Notes under the pieces: generated by a model
Databases searched by the model: none
Seen by the model: the letters and a program-made list of their open reading frames with translations, nothing else
Told to the model about the DNA's origin: nothing
Part shown: in pieces, positions 18,375 through 26,924 of the stretch
How positions within the stretch are numbered: the first letter of the stretch is position 1
Layout of the letters: each line of letters begins with the position of its first letter
Origin: Labedella endophytica
GTDB taxonomy: Bacteria > Actinomycetota > Actinomycetes > Actinomycetales > Microbacteriaceae
Length of the DNA: 64,000 nucleotides
Assembly: GCF_003990045.1 (NCBI RefSeq)
Contig: NZ_RZGZ01000002.1
Span: forward strand, 496,001-560,000
Reading direction: 5' to 3'
Program-made: the position numbers and the translations under genes

Positions 18375-18599
18375 TCAGCTGCGCGGCTCGGGTCGCCCGA
18401 CGCCCGCTCGGCGGCTCACCGGCACGTCCGTCTCGTCGCACAGGGCGAGCCAGACGGTGCGCACGTCGACCCCGGCGTCGATGGCTTCCTTCGCGGTCCG
18501 TCCCCCGAGGCGCGGAAGCGAGAGGTCGTTGACCAGGACGCGTCCGTAGCCCTCGCCGAACTCGTCGACGATCGCGATCTCGAACTCGCTGCGCTTCAT
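18375..18599 (-). CDS. DUF3046 family protein
   Basis: Small acidic cytoplasmic protein (74 aa) of unknown function: MKRSEFEIAIVDEFGEGYGRVLVNDLSLP, then an LGGRTAKEAIDAGVDVRTVWLALCDE core. It is found almost exclusively in actinobacteria, upstream of recA, as here. The ATG has TTGGAG about 6 nt ahead. Its constant association with recA suggests co-selection, but the SOS box lies downstream of it, so it need not be SOS-induced. Confidence 0.88.
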   Translation of the reverse strand: MKRSEFEIAIVDEFGEGYGRVLVNDLSLPRLGGRTAKEAIDAGVDVRTVWLALCDETDVPVSRRAGVGRPEPRS

Positions 18600-18673
18600 G
18601 TGACTCCAATCGAACGTTCCTGCCGGGGCCGGACACCGACGCCTACCGTAGGCCCTACGGCCCCGCCCACGGA

Positions 18674-18708
18674 GAGACCCCACCGAGCGGATGGCTCGAT
18701 GGGGTCTC
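18674..18708 (-). terminator. Terminator hairpin after the clgR-like gene
   Basis: 9-bp outer stem (18674-18682 with 18700-18708) plus a 5-bp inner stem (18684-18688 with 18694-18698) around a 5-nt loop, separated by one mismatch. It lies 36 nt past the regulator stop and 75 nt before the DUF3046 gene. Confidence 0.75.
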
Positions 18709-18743
18709 GTCTCACCACGTGGGGTGGTGGATGCACATGTGGC

Positions 18744-19052
18744 TCAGCCGGCGACCAGGTCGGCGTCGAGCTCGGCGACGAAGTCGTCCGGAACGGTGTC
18801 CGGGATGGGGTCGATACCCTCGAGCACCGCGAGGCGGTCCCCCACCTCGCGCATGATCACGGAGATCGGCGTCTCGAGAGCCTCAGCGACAGAGGCGAGG
18901 ATCTCGCTCGATGCTTCCTTCTGGCCCCGCTCGACCTCGCTCAGGTAACCGAGTGCGACGCTGGCCTTGCTGGCGACCTGGCGGAGCGTGCGCCCCTTCT
19001 GCAAGCGGAAGTCCCGCAGGACATCGCCGATCTCTTGACGTACCAGAACCAT
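18744..19052 (-). CDS. clgR: XRE-family regulator, ClgR-like
   Basis: Helix-turn-helix protein (102 aa) with the XRE fold at residues 7-62 (IGDVLRDFRLQKGRTLRQVASKASVALG, YLSEVERGQKEAS). The recognition helix and the conserved YLSEVERGQKEASSEIL stretch match ClgR, the actinobacterial activator of clp protease and other stress genes. It lies immediately downstream of cinA, its usual position (pgsA-cinA-clgR). The ATG has a GGGGAGG site 5 nt upstream. In relatives ClgR is itself degraded by ClpP; the C-terminus here ends VAG, a plausible degron-like tail (inference). Confidence 0.88.
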   Translation of the reverse strand: MVLVRQEIGDVLRDFRLQKGRTLRQVASKASVALGYLSEVERGQKEASSEILASVAEALETPISVIMREVGDRLAVLEGIDPIPDTVPDDFVAELDADLVAG

Positions 19053-19189
19053 GGGAGCCTCCCCTTCTGCGTGTCAGCCTTGCGGCCCCCGCCGGTGCGG
19101 ATGAGTAACGCTACTACATCCATCGATTGCGAAAACTGTACTGCCCATCACTGGGGTTTTCGTGTGTGTACGCGTGATGTAACGGCGAG

Positions 19190-19672
19190 TTAACGCACGG
19201 TATTCCCGAGCATCTCGAGCGCAAGATCGACCGTCGCCGCACGGACGGACGAGCGGTCCCCGTCGAAGGCCGCCTCACGCACGTCCACCTCGTCCCCGTG
19301 CGCGACGGCGACGAAGACGGTCCCGGCCGGGTGGCCGCCCTGGCTCGCCGGTCCGGCGACCCCGGTCGTCGCCACTCCGATGCTCGCGGGACCTTGCGAT
19401 GTCGCGAGCGCCACGCGGACGCCGATGGCCATCTGGCGCGCCACCTCCGGATGAACGGGCCCCTGCTCGTCGAGCAGGTCGCGGTCGACACCCAGCAACG
19501 AGGCCTTGAGCTCTGTGTCGTACGCCACGACTCCTCCGCGGACGACCGCGGACGCGCCGGCCGGGGAGATGAGCGCGGACGCGAGGGCCCCGCCCGTGAG
19601 CGACTCGGCGACGGCGACCGTGTGCCCGGAACCCTCGAGCGCCGCCATCAGGTCGGCGACGACGGACGTCAC
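19190..19672 (-). CDS. cinA: CinA C-terminal-type nicotinamide-nucleotide amidohydrolase
   Basis: Stand-alone CinA/PncC domain (160 aa) that would deamidate NMN to NaMN in NAD salvage. Family motifs are VAVAESLTGGALASALISPAGAS (19-41) and ATTGVAGPASQGGHPAGTVFVA (101-122). The N-terminal COG1058 domain of full-length CinA is absent, as in many actinobacteria. The GTG start overlaps the pgsA stop as GTGA. The upstream genes ftsK-pgsA and the downstream clgR-like gene form the usual block. Confidence 0.92.
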   Translation of the reverse strand: MTSVVADLMAALEGSGHTVAVAESLTGGALASALISPAGASAVVRGGVVAYDTELKASLLGVDRDLLDEQGPVHPEVARQMAIGVRVALATSQGPASIGVATTGVAGPASQGGHPAGTVFVAVAHGDEVDVREAAFDGDRSSVRAATVDLALEMLGNTVR

Positions 19673-20400
19673 GAACGGTTCCGTCGGGCGACGCGGGCAC
19701 CCCGCGCCTCGGCGGCGATGTAGTCCACGCCGCTCGCGACGGTGAGGACGAGCGCCGCGGCCATGAGCACGCCGTTCACGACGAGCATCCAGTCACCGAG
19801 GAGCGCCGGGAGGGGCGCGAGCGCGAAGGAGATCGCGACGGCCTGCACGACCGTCTTGAGCTTGCCCATCCATGCGGCCGCGACCACGTGATCGGACAGG
19901 ACGACCATGCGATGCACGGTGATGCCGACCTCGCGGACGAGGATGACGATCGTCACCCACCACGGCAGCTCGTCGAGGATCGACAGGGCCACGAGCGCTG
20001 ACCCTGTGAGCACCTTGTCGGCGATCGGATCGAGGAGCTTACCGAGATCGGTGACCTGATTGCGGCTCCGGGCGATGTGCCCGTCGATGCCGTCCGTGGC
20101 GATCGCTATCACGAAGAGGGCGGTGGCCGCCCAGCGCAACGAACCGTCGGCACCGGCATCCGCGAAGAGCAGCCAGAGAAAGACGGGAGCGAGCAGTATC
20201 CGCACGATCGTGATCGTGTTGGGGAGGTTGAGGTTCGACGTCCTCGGAGCCACCCCCGACGCCGGCGGCACGGATGACGGCGGCCCTGATGCGGACGGCA
20301 CGGATGCGGACCGCCCTGATGCGGGCGGCCCTGATGCGGGCGGCCCTGATGCGGACGGCACCGAGGACGAGGGCTCGGATCCATCGGTCACGTCGGTCAC
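19669..20400 (-). CDS. pgsA: CDP-diacylglycerol--glycerol-3-phosphate 3-phosphatidyltransferase
   Basis: Membrane CDP-alcohol phosphatidyltransferase (243 aa) for phosphatidylglycerol synthesis. The catalytic motif DG(x2)AR(x8)G(x3)D(x3)D spans Asp106 to Asp128, with four to five membrane helices (about 62-80, 90-102, 132-152, 170-190, 205-225). The first 50 residues are a Ser/Pro/Ala-rich repeat not found in most PgsA proteins. The GTG start at 20400 overlaps the ftsK stop as GTGA, supporting the long form; an internal GTG (residue 50, [12 protein letters not shown]) would give a normal-length protein, so the repeat may be a non-essential leader. Confidence 0.9.
   Translation of the reverse strand: MTDVTDGSEPSSSVPSASGPPASGPPASGRSASVPSASGPPSSVPPASGVAPRTSNLNLPNTITIVRILLAPVFLWLLFADAGADGSLRWAATALFVIAIATDGIDGHIARSRNQVTDLGKLLDPIADKVLTGSALVALSILDELPWWVTIVILVREVGITVHRMVVLSDHVVAAAWMGKLKTVVQAVAISFALAPLPALLGDWMLVVNGVLMAAALVLTVASGVDYIAAEARGARVARRNRS
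20279..20353. repeat. Tandem 15-bp repeat at the 5' end of pgsA
   Basis: Five head-to-tail 15-bp units related to GGCGGCCCTGATGCG. Units at 20279, 20324 and 20339 are identical; those at 20294 and 20309 are variants. On the coding strand they give pentapeptides of the ASGPP/ASVPS type in the cytoplasmic N-terminus of PgsA. The repeat is in frame and slippage-prone. Confidence 0.8.
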
Positions 20401-23171
20401 TCCCTGCCGGTCAATCCCCAGGCGTCCTCGTCGGACTCTGCGTCCACCACAGGATAGCCCGCGAACTGGTCGTCGACCGGGTCACCGGTGGGACTCAGGG
20501 CCGCGAGGTGGTCGGCGGGCGTGGAGGCGCCCGCTGCGGCCGTGGCGGCACCTGCTCCGGCAGCGGCGGGGATCGGTCCGGCTGCGGGCTCCTCGCCTTT
20601 CATGCGCGCCATGACCATGGGGAGCTGCTCGGCCGTCACGAGCACGTCGCGGGCCTTCGAGCCTTCGGACGGCCCGACGACCTCGCGGGACTCGAGGAGG
20701 TCCATCAGGCGTCCTGCCTTCGCGAATCCCACACGGAGCTTGCGCTGCAGCATGGAGGTGGATCCGAACTGGGTCGAGACGACGAGTTCGGTCGCAGCGA
20801 GCAGGAGCTCGAGGTCGTCGCCGATGTCGGCGTCGACCTCCTTCTTCTCGGCGACCTGGGCCACGTCGGGGCGGTAGTCGGGTCGAGCCTGCGCCGTGAC
20901 GTGCTTGACGACCTTCTCGATCTCGGACTCGGCGACCCACGCACCCTGCACACGGACGGCCTTGGATGCCCCCATGGGGAGGAAGAGGGCGTCACCCTGA
21001 CCGATGAGCTTGTCCGCGCCCGGCTGGTCCAGGATGACGCGCGAGTCGGTGACGCTCGCCACGGCGAAGGCGAGGCGCGAGGGCACGTTCGCCTTGATGA
21101 GGCCCGTCACGACGTCGACCGACGGTCGCTGCGTCGCGAGCACCAGGTGGATGCCCGACGCCCGCGCCAGCTGCGTGATGCGGACGATGGAGTCCTCGAC
21201 GTCGCGCGGGGCGACCATCATGAGGTCGGCGAGCTCGTCCACGACCACGAGGAGGTAGGGATAAGGCTTGAGGACCCGCTCGCTGCCGGCCGGCAGGACG
21301 ATCTCCTCGGCGACGACCGCCTTGTTGAAGTCGTCGATGTGGCGGAATCCGAACGACGCGAGGTCGTCGTACCGCATGTCCATCTCCTTCACGACCCACT
21401 GAAGCGCCTCGGCGGCCTTCTTCGGGTTCGTGATGATGGGCGTGATGAGGTGGGGCACGCCGGCATAGGGGGCGAGCTCCACGCGCTTCGGGTCGATCAG
21501 GACCATCCGCACCTCGGTGGGCTTGGCCTTCATGAGCAGGCTCGTGATCATCGAGTTGACGAAGACCGACTTTCCGGAACCGGTGGAACCGGCGACGAGG
21601 AGGTGGGGCATCTTCGCGAGGTTCGCGACGACGAAACCGCCTCCGACGTCCTTACCGACGCCGATCGTCATGGGGTGCGTGCTCGCCGTCGCGGCGTTCG
21701 ACCGCAGGACGTCTCCGAGGGTGACGATCTCGCGGTCCGTGTTCGGGATCTCGATGCCGATCGCGCTCTTGCCCGGGATCGGCGACAGGATGCGCACCTC
21801 GTTGGAGGCCACGGCGTAGGCGAGGTTCTTGGACAATGCGGTCACCCGCTCGACCTTCACTCCCGGGCCGAGTTCGATCTCGTACTGCGTGACCGTCGGC
21901 CCGCGGGAGAACCCCGTGACCTTCGCGTCCACGCCGAACTGGTCGAGCACGCTCGTGATCGAGCGCACGGCCTCATCGTTCGCGGCGGAGCGCTGCTTTG
22001 CGGGTGTTCCGGCGCCGAGCGCCGTCGTGGACGGGAGCCGGTACGGCTGAGAGGGAGCCGTCGGCTTCGCGAGGGCCGCGTCCTCGTCGCCTCGGAGCGC
22101 GACGCTACCGAGGCCCGGCAGGGCCTCCGTGTCGCCCGACACGGTGTCGTCGTGCAGCCCGACGGCGGAACCGGCGGCCCCGGTGTAGTCGGCGACGGCC
22201 CGTTCGGCCGCCGACAGGTCGCCGAGCACCTCCGTGTGCATCGTGGACGGCGACGGCGCGACCTCGGGCTCGACCGGAGAGTCGAAGCCGCCGGACGTGC
22301 CTCCGCTCAGGAGCTCGGTCATGTCGTCGGTGCCCGAGGAACCGAACGACGGCGCGTCCTCGCGACCGCTCTTGTTGCGGCGCCACCACGGGAGGCTGTT
22401 GGTCGACTCGTCGTCGTCGTCGTTCCCCTCGAGCACCTTCGTGCGTCCGTCGGGGGTGTTCTCGTCGTGGTCGGCGCCGAACATCCACGCCCACAGCTGG
22501 CGGAGTCGAGCGGGCACCTTGGCCGGCGGGGTCTTGGTGATGATGAAGAGGCTGAGGAGGGTCAGTAGCGAGAGCACGACGATCGCGCCGATCGGCGTGA
22601 TGACCGCCGCGAGCGGCGCACCCGCCAGCCACCCGAGCAGACCGCCGGCGAGCGCGAGGGCCGGGAGCCCGCCGTCGCCCGGATTGGGCTCGCCTCCCGC
22701 GACGTGGCAGATTCCGGTGACTCCGATGAGGAAGAGGCCGAGCCCGATTCCGATCCGGCCGTTGTCGTGCACGGACGACGGGTGCCGGAACAACCAGAAC
22801 GCGAGCATGAGCATGATGACGGGCAGCGCGAACGCGACACGGCCGAACAGTCCGCCGAAGGTCCACGCGTCGAGCGTCTGGGCGACCTCGTCGGCCGTTC
22901 CGAACCATTCGACGGCCATGCCGGCGATCGCGAGCAGGACGATGAGGAACGGCACCCCGTCGCGGCGCTGCTCCTTGGACAGGGACTCGGCGCCGAGCGC
23001 GCGAGCCGCTCCCCCGGCGAGGTGGGCGAGGCCCATCCATGCCCGGACGAAGACGTTGGTGCCCTTCTCAGGCTCCGGCTCCGGCAGGGGCACCGTCTTC
23101 GTGCGGGCGCGCGAGGGCGTCGATCGTGGTGTCGCGCGGCCCTTGCCGGTCGACTTGGTGCTCGTGGCCAT
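20397..23171 (-). CDS. ftsK: DNA translocase FtsK
   Basis: Septal DNA pump (924 aa) that clears and aligns chromosome termini during division. N-terminal membrane part: helices at about 73-92, 113-130, 139-155, 171-188 and 190-212. A linker rich in Asp/Ser/Gly (about 215-395) leads to the FtsK alpha/beta motor with Walker A GSTGSGKS (528-535) and Walker [13 protein letters not shown], then the gamma winged-helix domain (about 830-895, [20 protein letters not shown]) that reads KOPS. The ATG is chosen at MATSTKST, 7 nt from a TACGGT -10 box; a start 10 codons upstream is unlikely. Confidence 0.96.
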   Translation of the reverse strand: MATSTKSTGKGRATPRSTPSRARTKTVPLPEPEPEKGTNVFVRAWMGLAHLAGGAARALGAESLSKEQRRDGVPFLIVLLAIAGMAVEWFGTADEVAQTLDAWTFGGLFGRVAFALPVIMLMLAFWLFRHPSSVHDNGRIGIGLGLFLIGVTGICHVAGGEPNPGDGGLPALALAGGLLGWLAGAPLAAVITPIGAIVVLSLLTLLSLFIITKTPPAKVPARLRQLWAWMFGADHDENTPDGRTKVLEGNDDDDESTNSLPWWRRNKSGREDAPSFGSSGTDDMTELLSGGTSGGFDSPVEPEVAPSPSTMHTEVLGDLSAAERAVADYTGAAGSAVGLHDDTVSGDTEALPGLGSVALRGDEDAALAKPTAPSQPYRLPSTTALGAGTPAKQRSAANDEAVRSITSVLDQFGVDAKVTGFSRGPTVTQYEIELGPGVKVERVTALSKNLAYAVASNEVRILSPIPGKSAIGIEIPNTDREIVTLGDVLRSNAATASTHPMTIGVGKDVGGGFVVANLAKMPHLLVAGSTGSGKSVFVNSMITSLLMKAKPTEVRMVLIDPKRVELAPYAGVPHLITPIITNPKKAAEALQWVVKEMDMRYDDLASFGFRHIDDFNKAVVAEEIVLPAGSERVLKPYPYLLVVVDELADLMMVAPRDVEDSIVRITQLARASGIHLVLATQRPSVDVVTGLIKANVPSRLAFAVASVTDSRVILDQPGADKLIGQGDALFLPMGASKAVRVQGAWVAESEIEKVVKHVTAQARPDYRPDVAQVAEKKEVDADIGDDLELLLAATELVVSTQFGSTSMLQRKLRVGFAKAGRLMDLLESREVVGPSEGSKARDVLVTAEQLPMVMARMKGEEPAAGPIPAAAGAGAATAAAGASTPADHLAALSPTGDPVDDQFAGYPVVDAESDEDAWGLTGRE

Positions 23172-23178
23172 GGTCACA

Positions 23179-23184
23179 ACCGTA
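23179..23184 (-). promoter_or_regulatory. -10 box of leaderless ftsK promoter
   Basis: TACGGT on the minus strand, 7 nt before the ATG of ftsK, with no ribosome binding site between. Confidence 0.5.
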
Positions 23185-23264
23185 CGACGAACCCCCGTCA
23201 TCCCCCGGGATCGACGCGGGTTTCCCGGGGAGTGGGGCCTCCGGCCAGGGTCGACGCCCCGGGT

Positions 23265-23756
23265 TCAGGCGAGCGTTCTGACCATGACGTCGGCCCGGTC
23301 GTCGGAATGCACGACGACGTAACCCTCGCTCACGTACAGTCGCTGGGCGAAGTTCCCCCGGTCGACGCTGAGCGAGAGCCGGGCATACCCGGAGGATCTC
23401 GCGACGGTCGCGACACCCCTCAAGAGCTCCCGCCCCACTCCCTGCGCTCGCCACAGCGGGCTCACACCGAGCGTCAGCTCGGGCACTCCCCCGGCGACGA
23501 AGCCCTGGCCCGGTCTCGATTGGTCGAAGAGCCGGAACCAGCAGGCACCCAATGGGTCGCCGGACGGGGATTCCGCGACGAGCCCGGCATCACCCGGACG
23601 CATCCAGCCCGAGACGTAAGGAGCCAGCGTCGGGTCGGCGAGCACCTGCACGCGGGGCCGGCGTGACGCTGGCGACCAGTTGGCGGCCTCGACGAGCATG
23701 TCCGCGAGGAAGCGAGCGTCCTCACCGACAGCCGGTCTCAGCAGAATCGCCGTCAT
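23265..23756 (-). CDS. GNAT-family N-acetyltransferase
   Basis: Putative acetyl-CoA-dependent acyltransferase (163 aa), substrate unknown. The acetyl-CoA loop is RAQGVGRELLRGV (motif A, residues about 102-114), preceded by the ELTLGVSPLW strand, and followed by LSLSVDRGNFAQRLYVSEGYVV (motif B, including the Asn-x-x-Ala-x-x-Leu-Tyr pattern). The ATG at 23756 is 6 nt from TATCGT, suggesting leaderless expression; a second ATG seven codons upstream lacks this. It sits between ftsK and an ABC exporter, in a position where actinobacterial relatives normally have ftsK adjacent to rnj. Confidence 0.85.
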   Translation of the reverse strand: MTAILLRPAVGEDARFLADMLVEAANWSPASRRPRVQVLADPTLAPYVSGWMRPGDAGLVAESPSGDPLGACWFRLFDQSRPGQGFVAGGVPELTLGVSPLWRAQGVGRELLRGVATVARSSGYARLSLSVDRGNFAQRLYVSEGYVVVHSDDRADVMVRTLA

Positions 23757-23762
23757 GACCGC

Positions 23763-23768
23763 ACGATA
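23763..23768 (-). promoter_or_regulatory. -10 box of leaderless acetyltransferase promoter
   Basis: TATCGT on the minus strand, 6 nt before the chosen ATG of the GNAT gene. Confidence 0.5.
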
Positions 23769-23803
23769 GTGCGCCAACGTTTCGACGCCGTTTCCGATCC
23801 GCG

Positions 23804-25015
23804 TCAGATCCGGATGGCGTCGATCGGCTTGACCCGGACGGCGACGACGGCGGGGATCACTCCGGCGAGCGCGCCCACGGCGACCGCCGACACGACTCCG
23901 AAGACCGCGGCACTCGTCGGGAAGGGAGGCAGGTCCTCCACGAGCCCCTGCGTGATGAACTCCTCGACGATCGGCAGCTTGACGATGAGAACCGCGAGCA
24001 TCACGCCCACGACGCCGGCCACGGCGGTCGCCACGACCGACTCCATCATCACCGAGAAGAACACCCGCCCGGCGGTCGCGCCCATCGAGCGACGGATCCC
24101 GATCTCACGGATGCGCTGACGCACGGTCACGAGGGCGATGTTGAGCAGCCCGAGCGCCCCGAGCAAGAGGATCACCGCTCCGATCCCGAGCGTCAGCATT
24201 CGGAGGGCCGCCGTGGGGTCGTCCATGAGGGCTCCGTAGTCGGAACGGTAGACGTCGACGCTGAATCCCTCGCCGAGCCTCGAGGACAGGTCGCTCGAGA
24301 CGAGCGACATCAGTTCGTCGCCCGATTCCTCCGGAACCCACATCTCGTAGTAGGGGTAGAGCCCGTCGAAGGTACCGGGCGGCAGTGCCGCGATCGCCGC
24401 GGGGGCGAGCATCATGAGCGCGGGCTCCGTGTCCCACGACGAGCTCGCGTAGACGCCGATCACGACGAGGTCGGACCCCTCGAACCGACTCGATGAGATC
24501 ACGGGATGCGTGGAGAGGTCCGGCGACCCGAGTCGTTCCCAGAGCGCCGCGTTGACGACGACGGCGGGCGCGAGCCGGTCACGGTCCCCTGGCGCGAACC
24601 AGGCCCCCTCGAGCATCCGTGTGCGATGCAGCGTCGCGTAGGGCTGATCGACGTAGAGGAGCGATGCGTCGGCCACGCCTTCGGGCAGCTGCACCGGCGC
24701 ATAGTCGAACGCGACGCGCGTCGCATATGAGATGTCGAACCGATCGAGCGTCTCGAACCACGCCTCATCGGCTTCCCCGGGAACCGGGGTGCCGTTCGCC
24801 GACACGTTCCCGGTGATCGTGAACGGGCGGCCGGACGACGATTCGGCCTGTTCGAGCACGGCCCGCTGTGCGAGGTCGGTCACGGCGACGCTCGCCGACA
24901 GCGCGCACACGGCGACTGTGACACCGACGAGCGAGAGGAGGACGCGCCCCCGATGGACCCGGACCTCCTGCCATGCCTCGAGGATCGCCCCCACGAAGGA
25001 CGTCAGGAATCGCAT
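23804..25015 (-). CDS. MacB/FtsX-type ABC transporter permease
   Basis: Permease (403 aa) of the type VII ABC superfamily. One N-terminal helix (about 24-46), a roughly 220-residue extracytoplasmic MacB-PCD-like domain, then three helices (about 277-300, 325-350, 372-395) with the FtsX core signature RQRIREIGIRRSMGAT. Such proteins use mechanotransmission rather than forming a classic pore. The ATG shares one base with the stop of the upstream ATPase gene. Together with the ATPase and membrane-fusion-like gene it forms a three-gene exporter of unknown substrate (peptide, antibiotic or envelope signal). Confidence 0.9.
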   Translation of the reverse strand: MRFLTSFVGAILEAWQEVRVHRGRVLLSLVGVTVAVCALSASVAVTDLAQRAVLEQAESSSGRPFTITGNVSANGTPVPGEADEAWFETLDRFDISYATRVAFDYAPVQLPEGVADASLLYVDQPYATLHRTRMLEGAWFAPGDRDRLAPAVVVNAALWERLGSPDLSTHPVISSSRFEGSDLVVIGVYASSSWDTEPALMMLAPAAIAALPPGTFDGLYPYYEMWVPEESGDELMSLVSSDLSSRLGEGFSVDVYRSDYGALMDDPTAALRMLTLGIGAVILLLGALGLLNIALVTVRQRIREIGIRRSMGATAGRVFFSVMMESVVATAVAGVVGVMLAVLIVKLPIVEEFITQGLVEDLPPFPTSAAVFGVVSAVAVGALAGVIPAVVAVRVKPIDAIRI

Positions 25016-25767
25016 CAGCCCGTCACCTCGGCTGTGACGTCCCGATCGGAGGGGAACGGCTCGTCGTCGATGGTCGCGGAGGACGACGATGCCGCGGTGA
25101 GGGTTCCCTTGACGAGGCGGAAATGCCGATCGCCTCGCGCGGCGATCGCGGGATCGTGCGTGATGACCACGAGCGCCGCCTCGCGCTCCTCGACGATCTC
25201 GTCGAGGAGGTCCATGACCGATTGACCGGTCTCGAGGTCGAGGGCACCCGTCGGTTCGTCCGCGAGGATCAGCCGGGGCGAGCGGACGAGCGCCCGCGCG
25301 ATCGCGACCCGCTGCTGCTCTCCACCGGAGAGACTGCCGGGGAGGGAGTCGAGACGGTGGCCGAGGCCCACGCGTTCGAGCATCTCCCGGGCCAGCCGCT
25401 CCCGACGCCAGAACGAGGAGCCACTCGCGTAGATGAGGGGCACGACGGCGTTCTCGGTGGCCGTGCGTCCCTCGAGCAGATTGAACTGCTGGAAGATGAA
25501 GCCGATGTCGCTTCCTCGAAGCCGATCACGACGGCCGGAGCGCATGGTGCGCACATCGACGCCGTCGAAGCTCAGCGTGCCGGTGGTCGGGAGATCGAGC
25601 AGGCCGAGCATGTTGAGCAACGTCGACTTGCCCGACCCTGATCGCCCGACGATCGACACGCGGTCTCCGGGCTCGACCGTGAGATCGACGCCGGAGAGGA
25701 TCGTGAGCGGATCCCCGTCGGGGAGAGGGACCGTGCGCGTGACGTCGTCGAGTTCGAGGAGGCTCAT
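25015..25767 (-). CDS. MacB/LolD-type ABC transporter ATPase
   Basis: ATPase (250 aa) partner of the FtsX-type permease. Walker [10 protein letters not shown] (41-49), signature LSGGEQQR (146-153), Walker [13 protein letters not shown] (166-177) and the switch [15 protein letters not shown] are all present; ADEPTGALD and the [11 protein letters not shown]-loop are typical of the MacB/LolD subfamily. The ATG at 25767 overlaps the preceding stop as ATGA. A roughly 25-residue Ser/Ala/Asp-rich tail extends past the ABC fold. Confidence 0.93.
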   Translation of the reverse strand: MSLLELDDVTRTVPLPDGDPLTILSGVDLTVEPGDRVSIVGRSGSGKSTLLNMLGLLDLPTTGTLSFDGVDVRTMRSGRRDRLRGSDIGFIFQQFNLLEGRTATENAVVPLIYASGSSFWRRERLAREMLERVGLGHRLDSLPGSLSGGEQQRVAIARALVRSPRLILADEPTGALDLETGQSVMDLLDEIVEEREAALVVITHDPAIAARGDRHFRLVKGTLTAASSSSATIDDEPFPSDRDVTAEVTG

Positions 25768-26810
25768 CCCTCCATCGACCCGTCGTCGCAATACACCGTA
25801 CCGTCCGCTTCCTCGATGCAGCCGTCATCGGGAGCCACGTCGGTGGCGTCGACGACGGGGAGGAACTCGAGCACCGGGGCGCCCTCGTCGACGCCGGCGG
25901 TGATCTCCACGAATGACCCGTCGTTGAGGCCCAGTTCGACCGCGGTCTCGACGGGTTCCCCGTCTTCGCCGACGATCCAGACGGATCCGGCCTGCGAGTT
26001 GCCCTTCACCGCGGTGACGGGCAGCACGAGCACGTCCTCGGCCGAGCCGCCGGGAAGGGAGATGGTGCCCGTCAGCCCGGCGAAGACCGTCACGTCTCCG
26101 GGGACGGCGCACCGGACGGTCGCACCGGTCGCGGTCGCGCCGTCGACCCCGTCTTCCGGCGCGTCGCCTCCCGCGAGTGGGACGCTGATGGCGAGGTTCG
26201 TGCACGTGAACGAACCGGGACCGCCGACGACCTCGACGGCGGCCTCCGTGGGCTTCTCGGTGAGGCGGTACTGCTGCTCGGGGGCGATGTCTCCCGTGAC
26301 GCTGAAGGTGGGAGGAGCGACGCTCGCGACGGGGTCCCCGATCTCCACCAGCTGGCCGACGACCATGGGCAGGGCGCTCACGACGCCGGCGACGGGGGCC
26401 GTCACGGCCTCGGTCCGGTACGTGGGAGGCGGCTGTGTGACGGTCTCGACACCCTCCTCGTCGATCTCGACGACCGGGTCCTTCACGATCTCCTTGCGGA
26501 CGACGGCCAGGGTGTCGCCCTTCGCGACCGTCGCGCCGACGGCGACGCGCAGCTCGAGGATGTCGCCGGCGAGGGGCGCCTTGGCCTCAGACGCGGGATC
26601 CGCGACGACCGAGCCCTCGAGGACGACGTCGTTGACGATGGACCCTCGCTCGACGGTGACGATCGATTCGGAGACGGTTCCCGTGGGCATCGCCGCCGTC
26701 GATTCGTCGACCACGTCGGGGAAGAACGCCAGCTTCACGAGCGCGACGGCGATCGCCGCGAAGACCATGATCCTGAGGATCGGGAAGATCCATCTCCGCC
26801 ATACGCCCAC
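25764..26810 (-). CDS. HlyD/MacA-like membrane-fusion (adaptor) protein
   Basis: Adaptor protein of about 348 aa with one N-terminal membrane anchor (about residues 9-28) and an extracytoplasmic lipoyl/barrel-sandwich region (APLAGDILELRVAVGATVAKGDTLAVV and the matching APVAGVVSALPMVVGQLVEIGDPVASV), followed by beta-barrel segments. It is the first gene of the ATPase-permease unit. The start is uncertain: a GTG at 26810 has GGAGG 9 nt upstream, whereas a GTG three codons earlier abuts the same GGAGG. In Gram-positives such adaptors may connect to cell-wall components; the C-terminus carries two Cys and many acidic residues. Confidence 0.85.
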   Translation of the reverse strand: MGVWRRWIFPILRIMVFAAIAVALVKLAFFPDVVDESTAAMPTGTVSESIVTVERGSIVNDVVLEGSVVADPASEAKAPLAGDILELRVAVGATVAKGDTLAVVRKEIVKDPVVEIDEEGVETVTQPPPTYRTEAVTAPVAGVVSALPMVVGQLVEIGDPVASVAPPTFSVTGDIAPEQQYRLTEKPTEAAVEVVGGPGSFTCTNLAISVPLAGGDAPEDGVDGATATGATVRCAVPGDVTVFAGLTGTISLPGGSAEDVLVLPVTAVKGNSQAGSVWIVGEDGEPVETAVELGLNDGSFVEITAGVDEGAPVLEFLPVVDATDVAPDDGCIEEADGTVYCDDGSMEG

Positions 26811-26924
26811 GGCGCCCACCCTCCGTCGCGCCCCCTCGGGCTCTGCGATCCGGCGATCAGCTTAGGGGGACGGCCGCGGGCTCCGAATCATCCTGTGGTC
26901 TGATTGCGTGCGCCTCGCGTCGCT

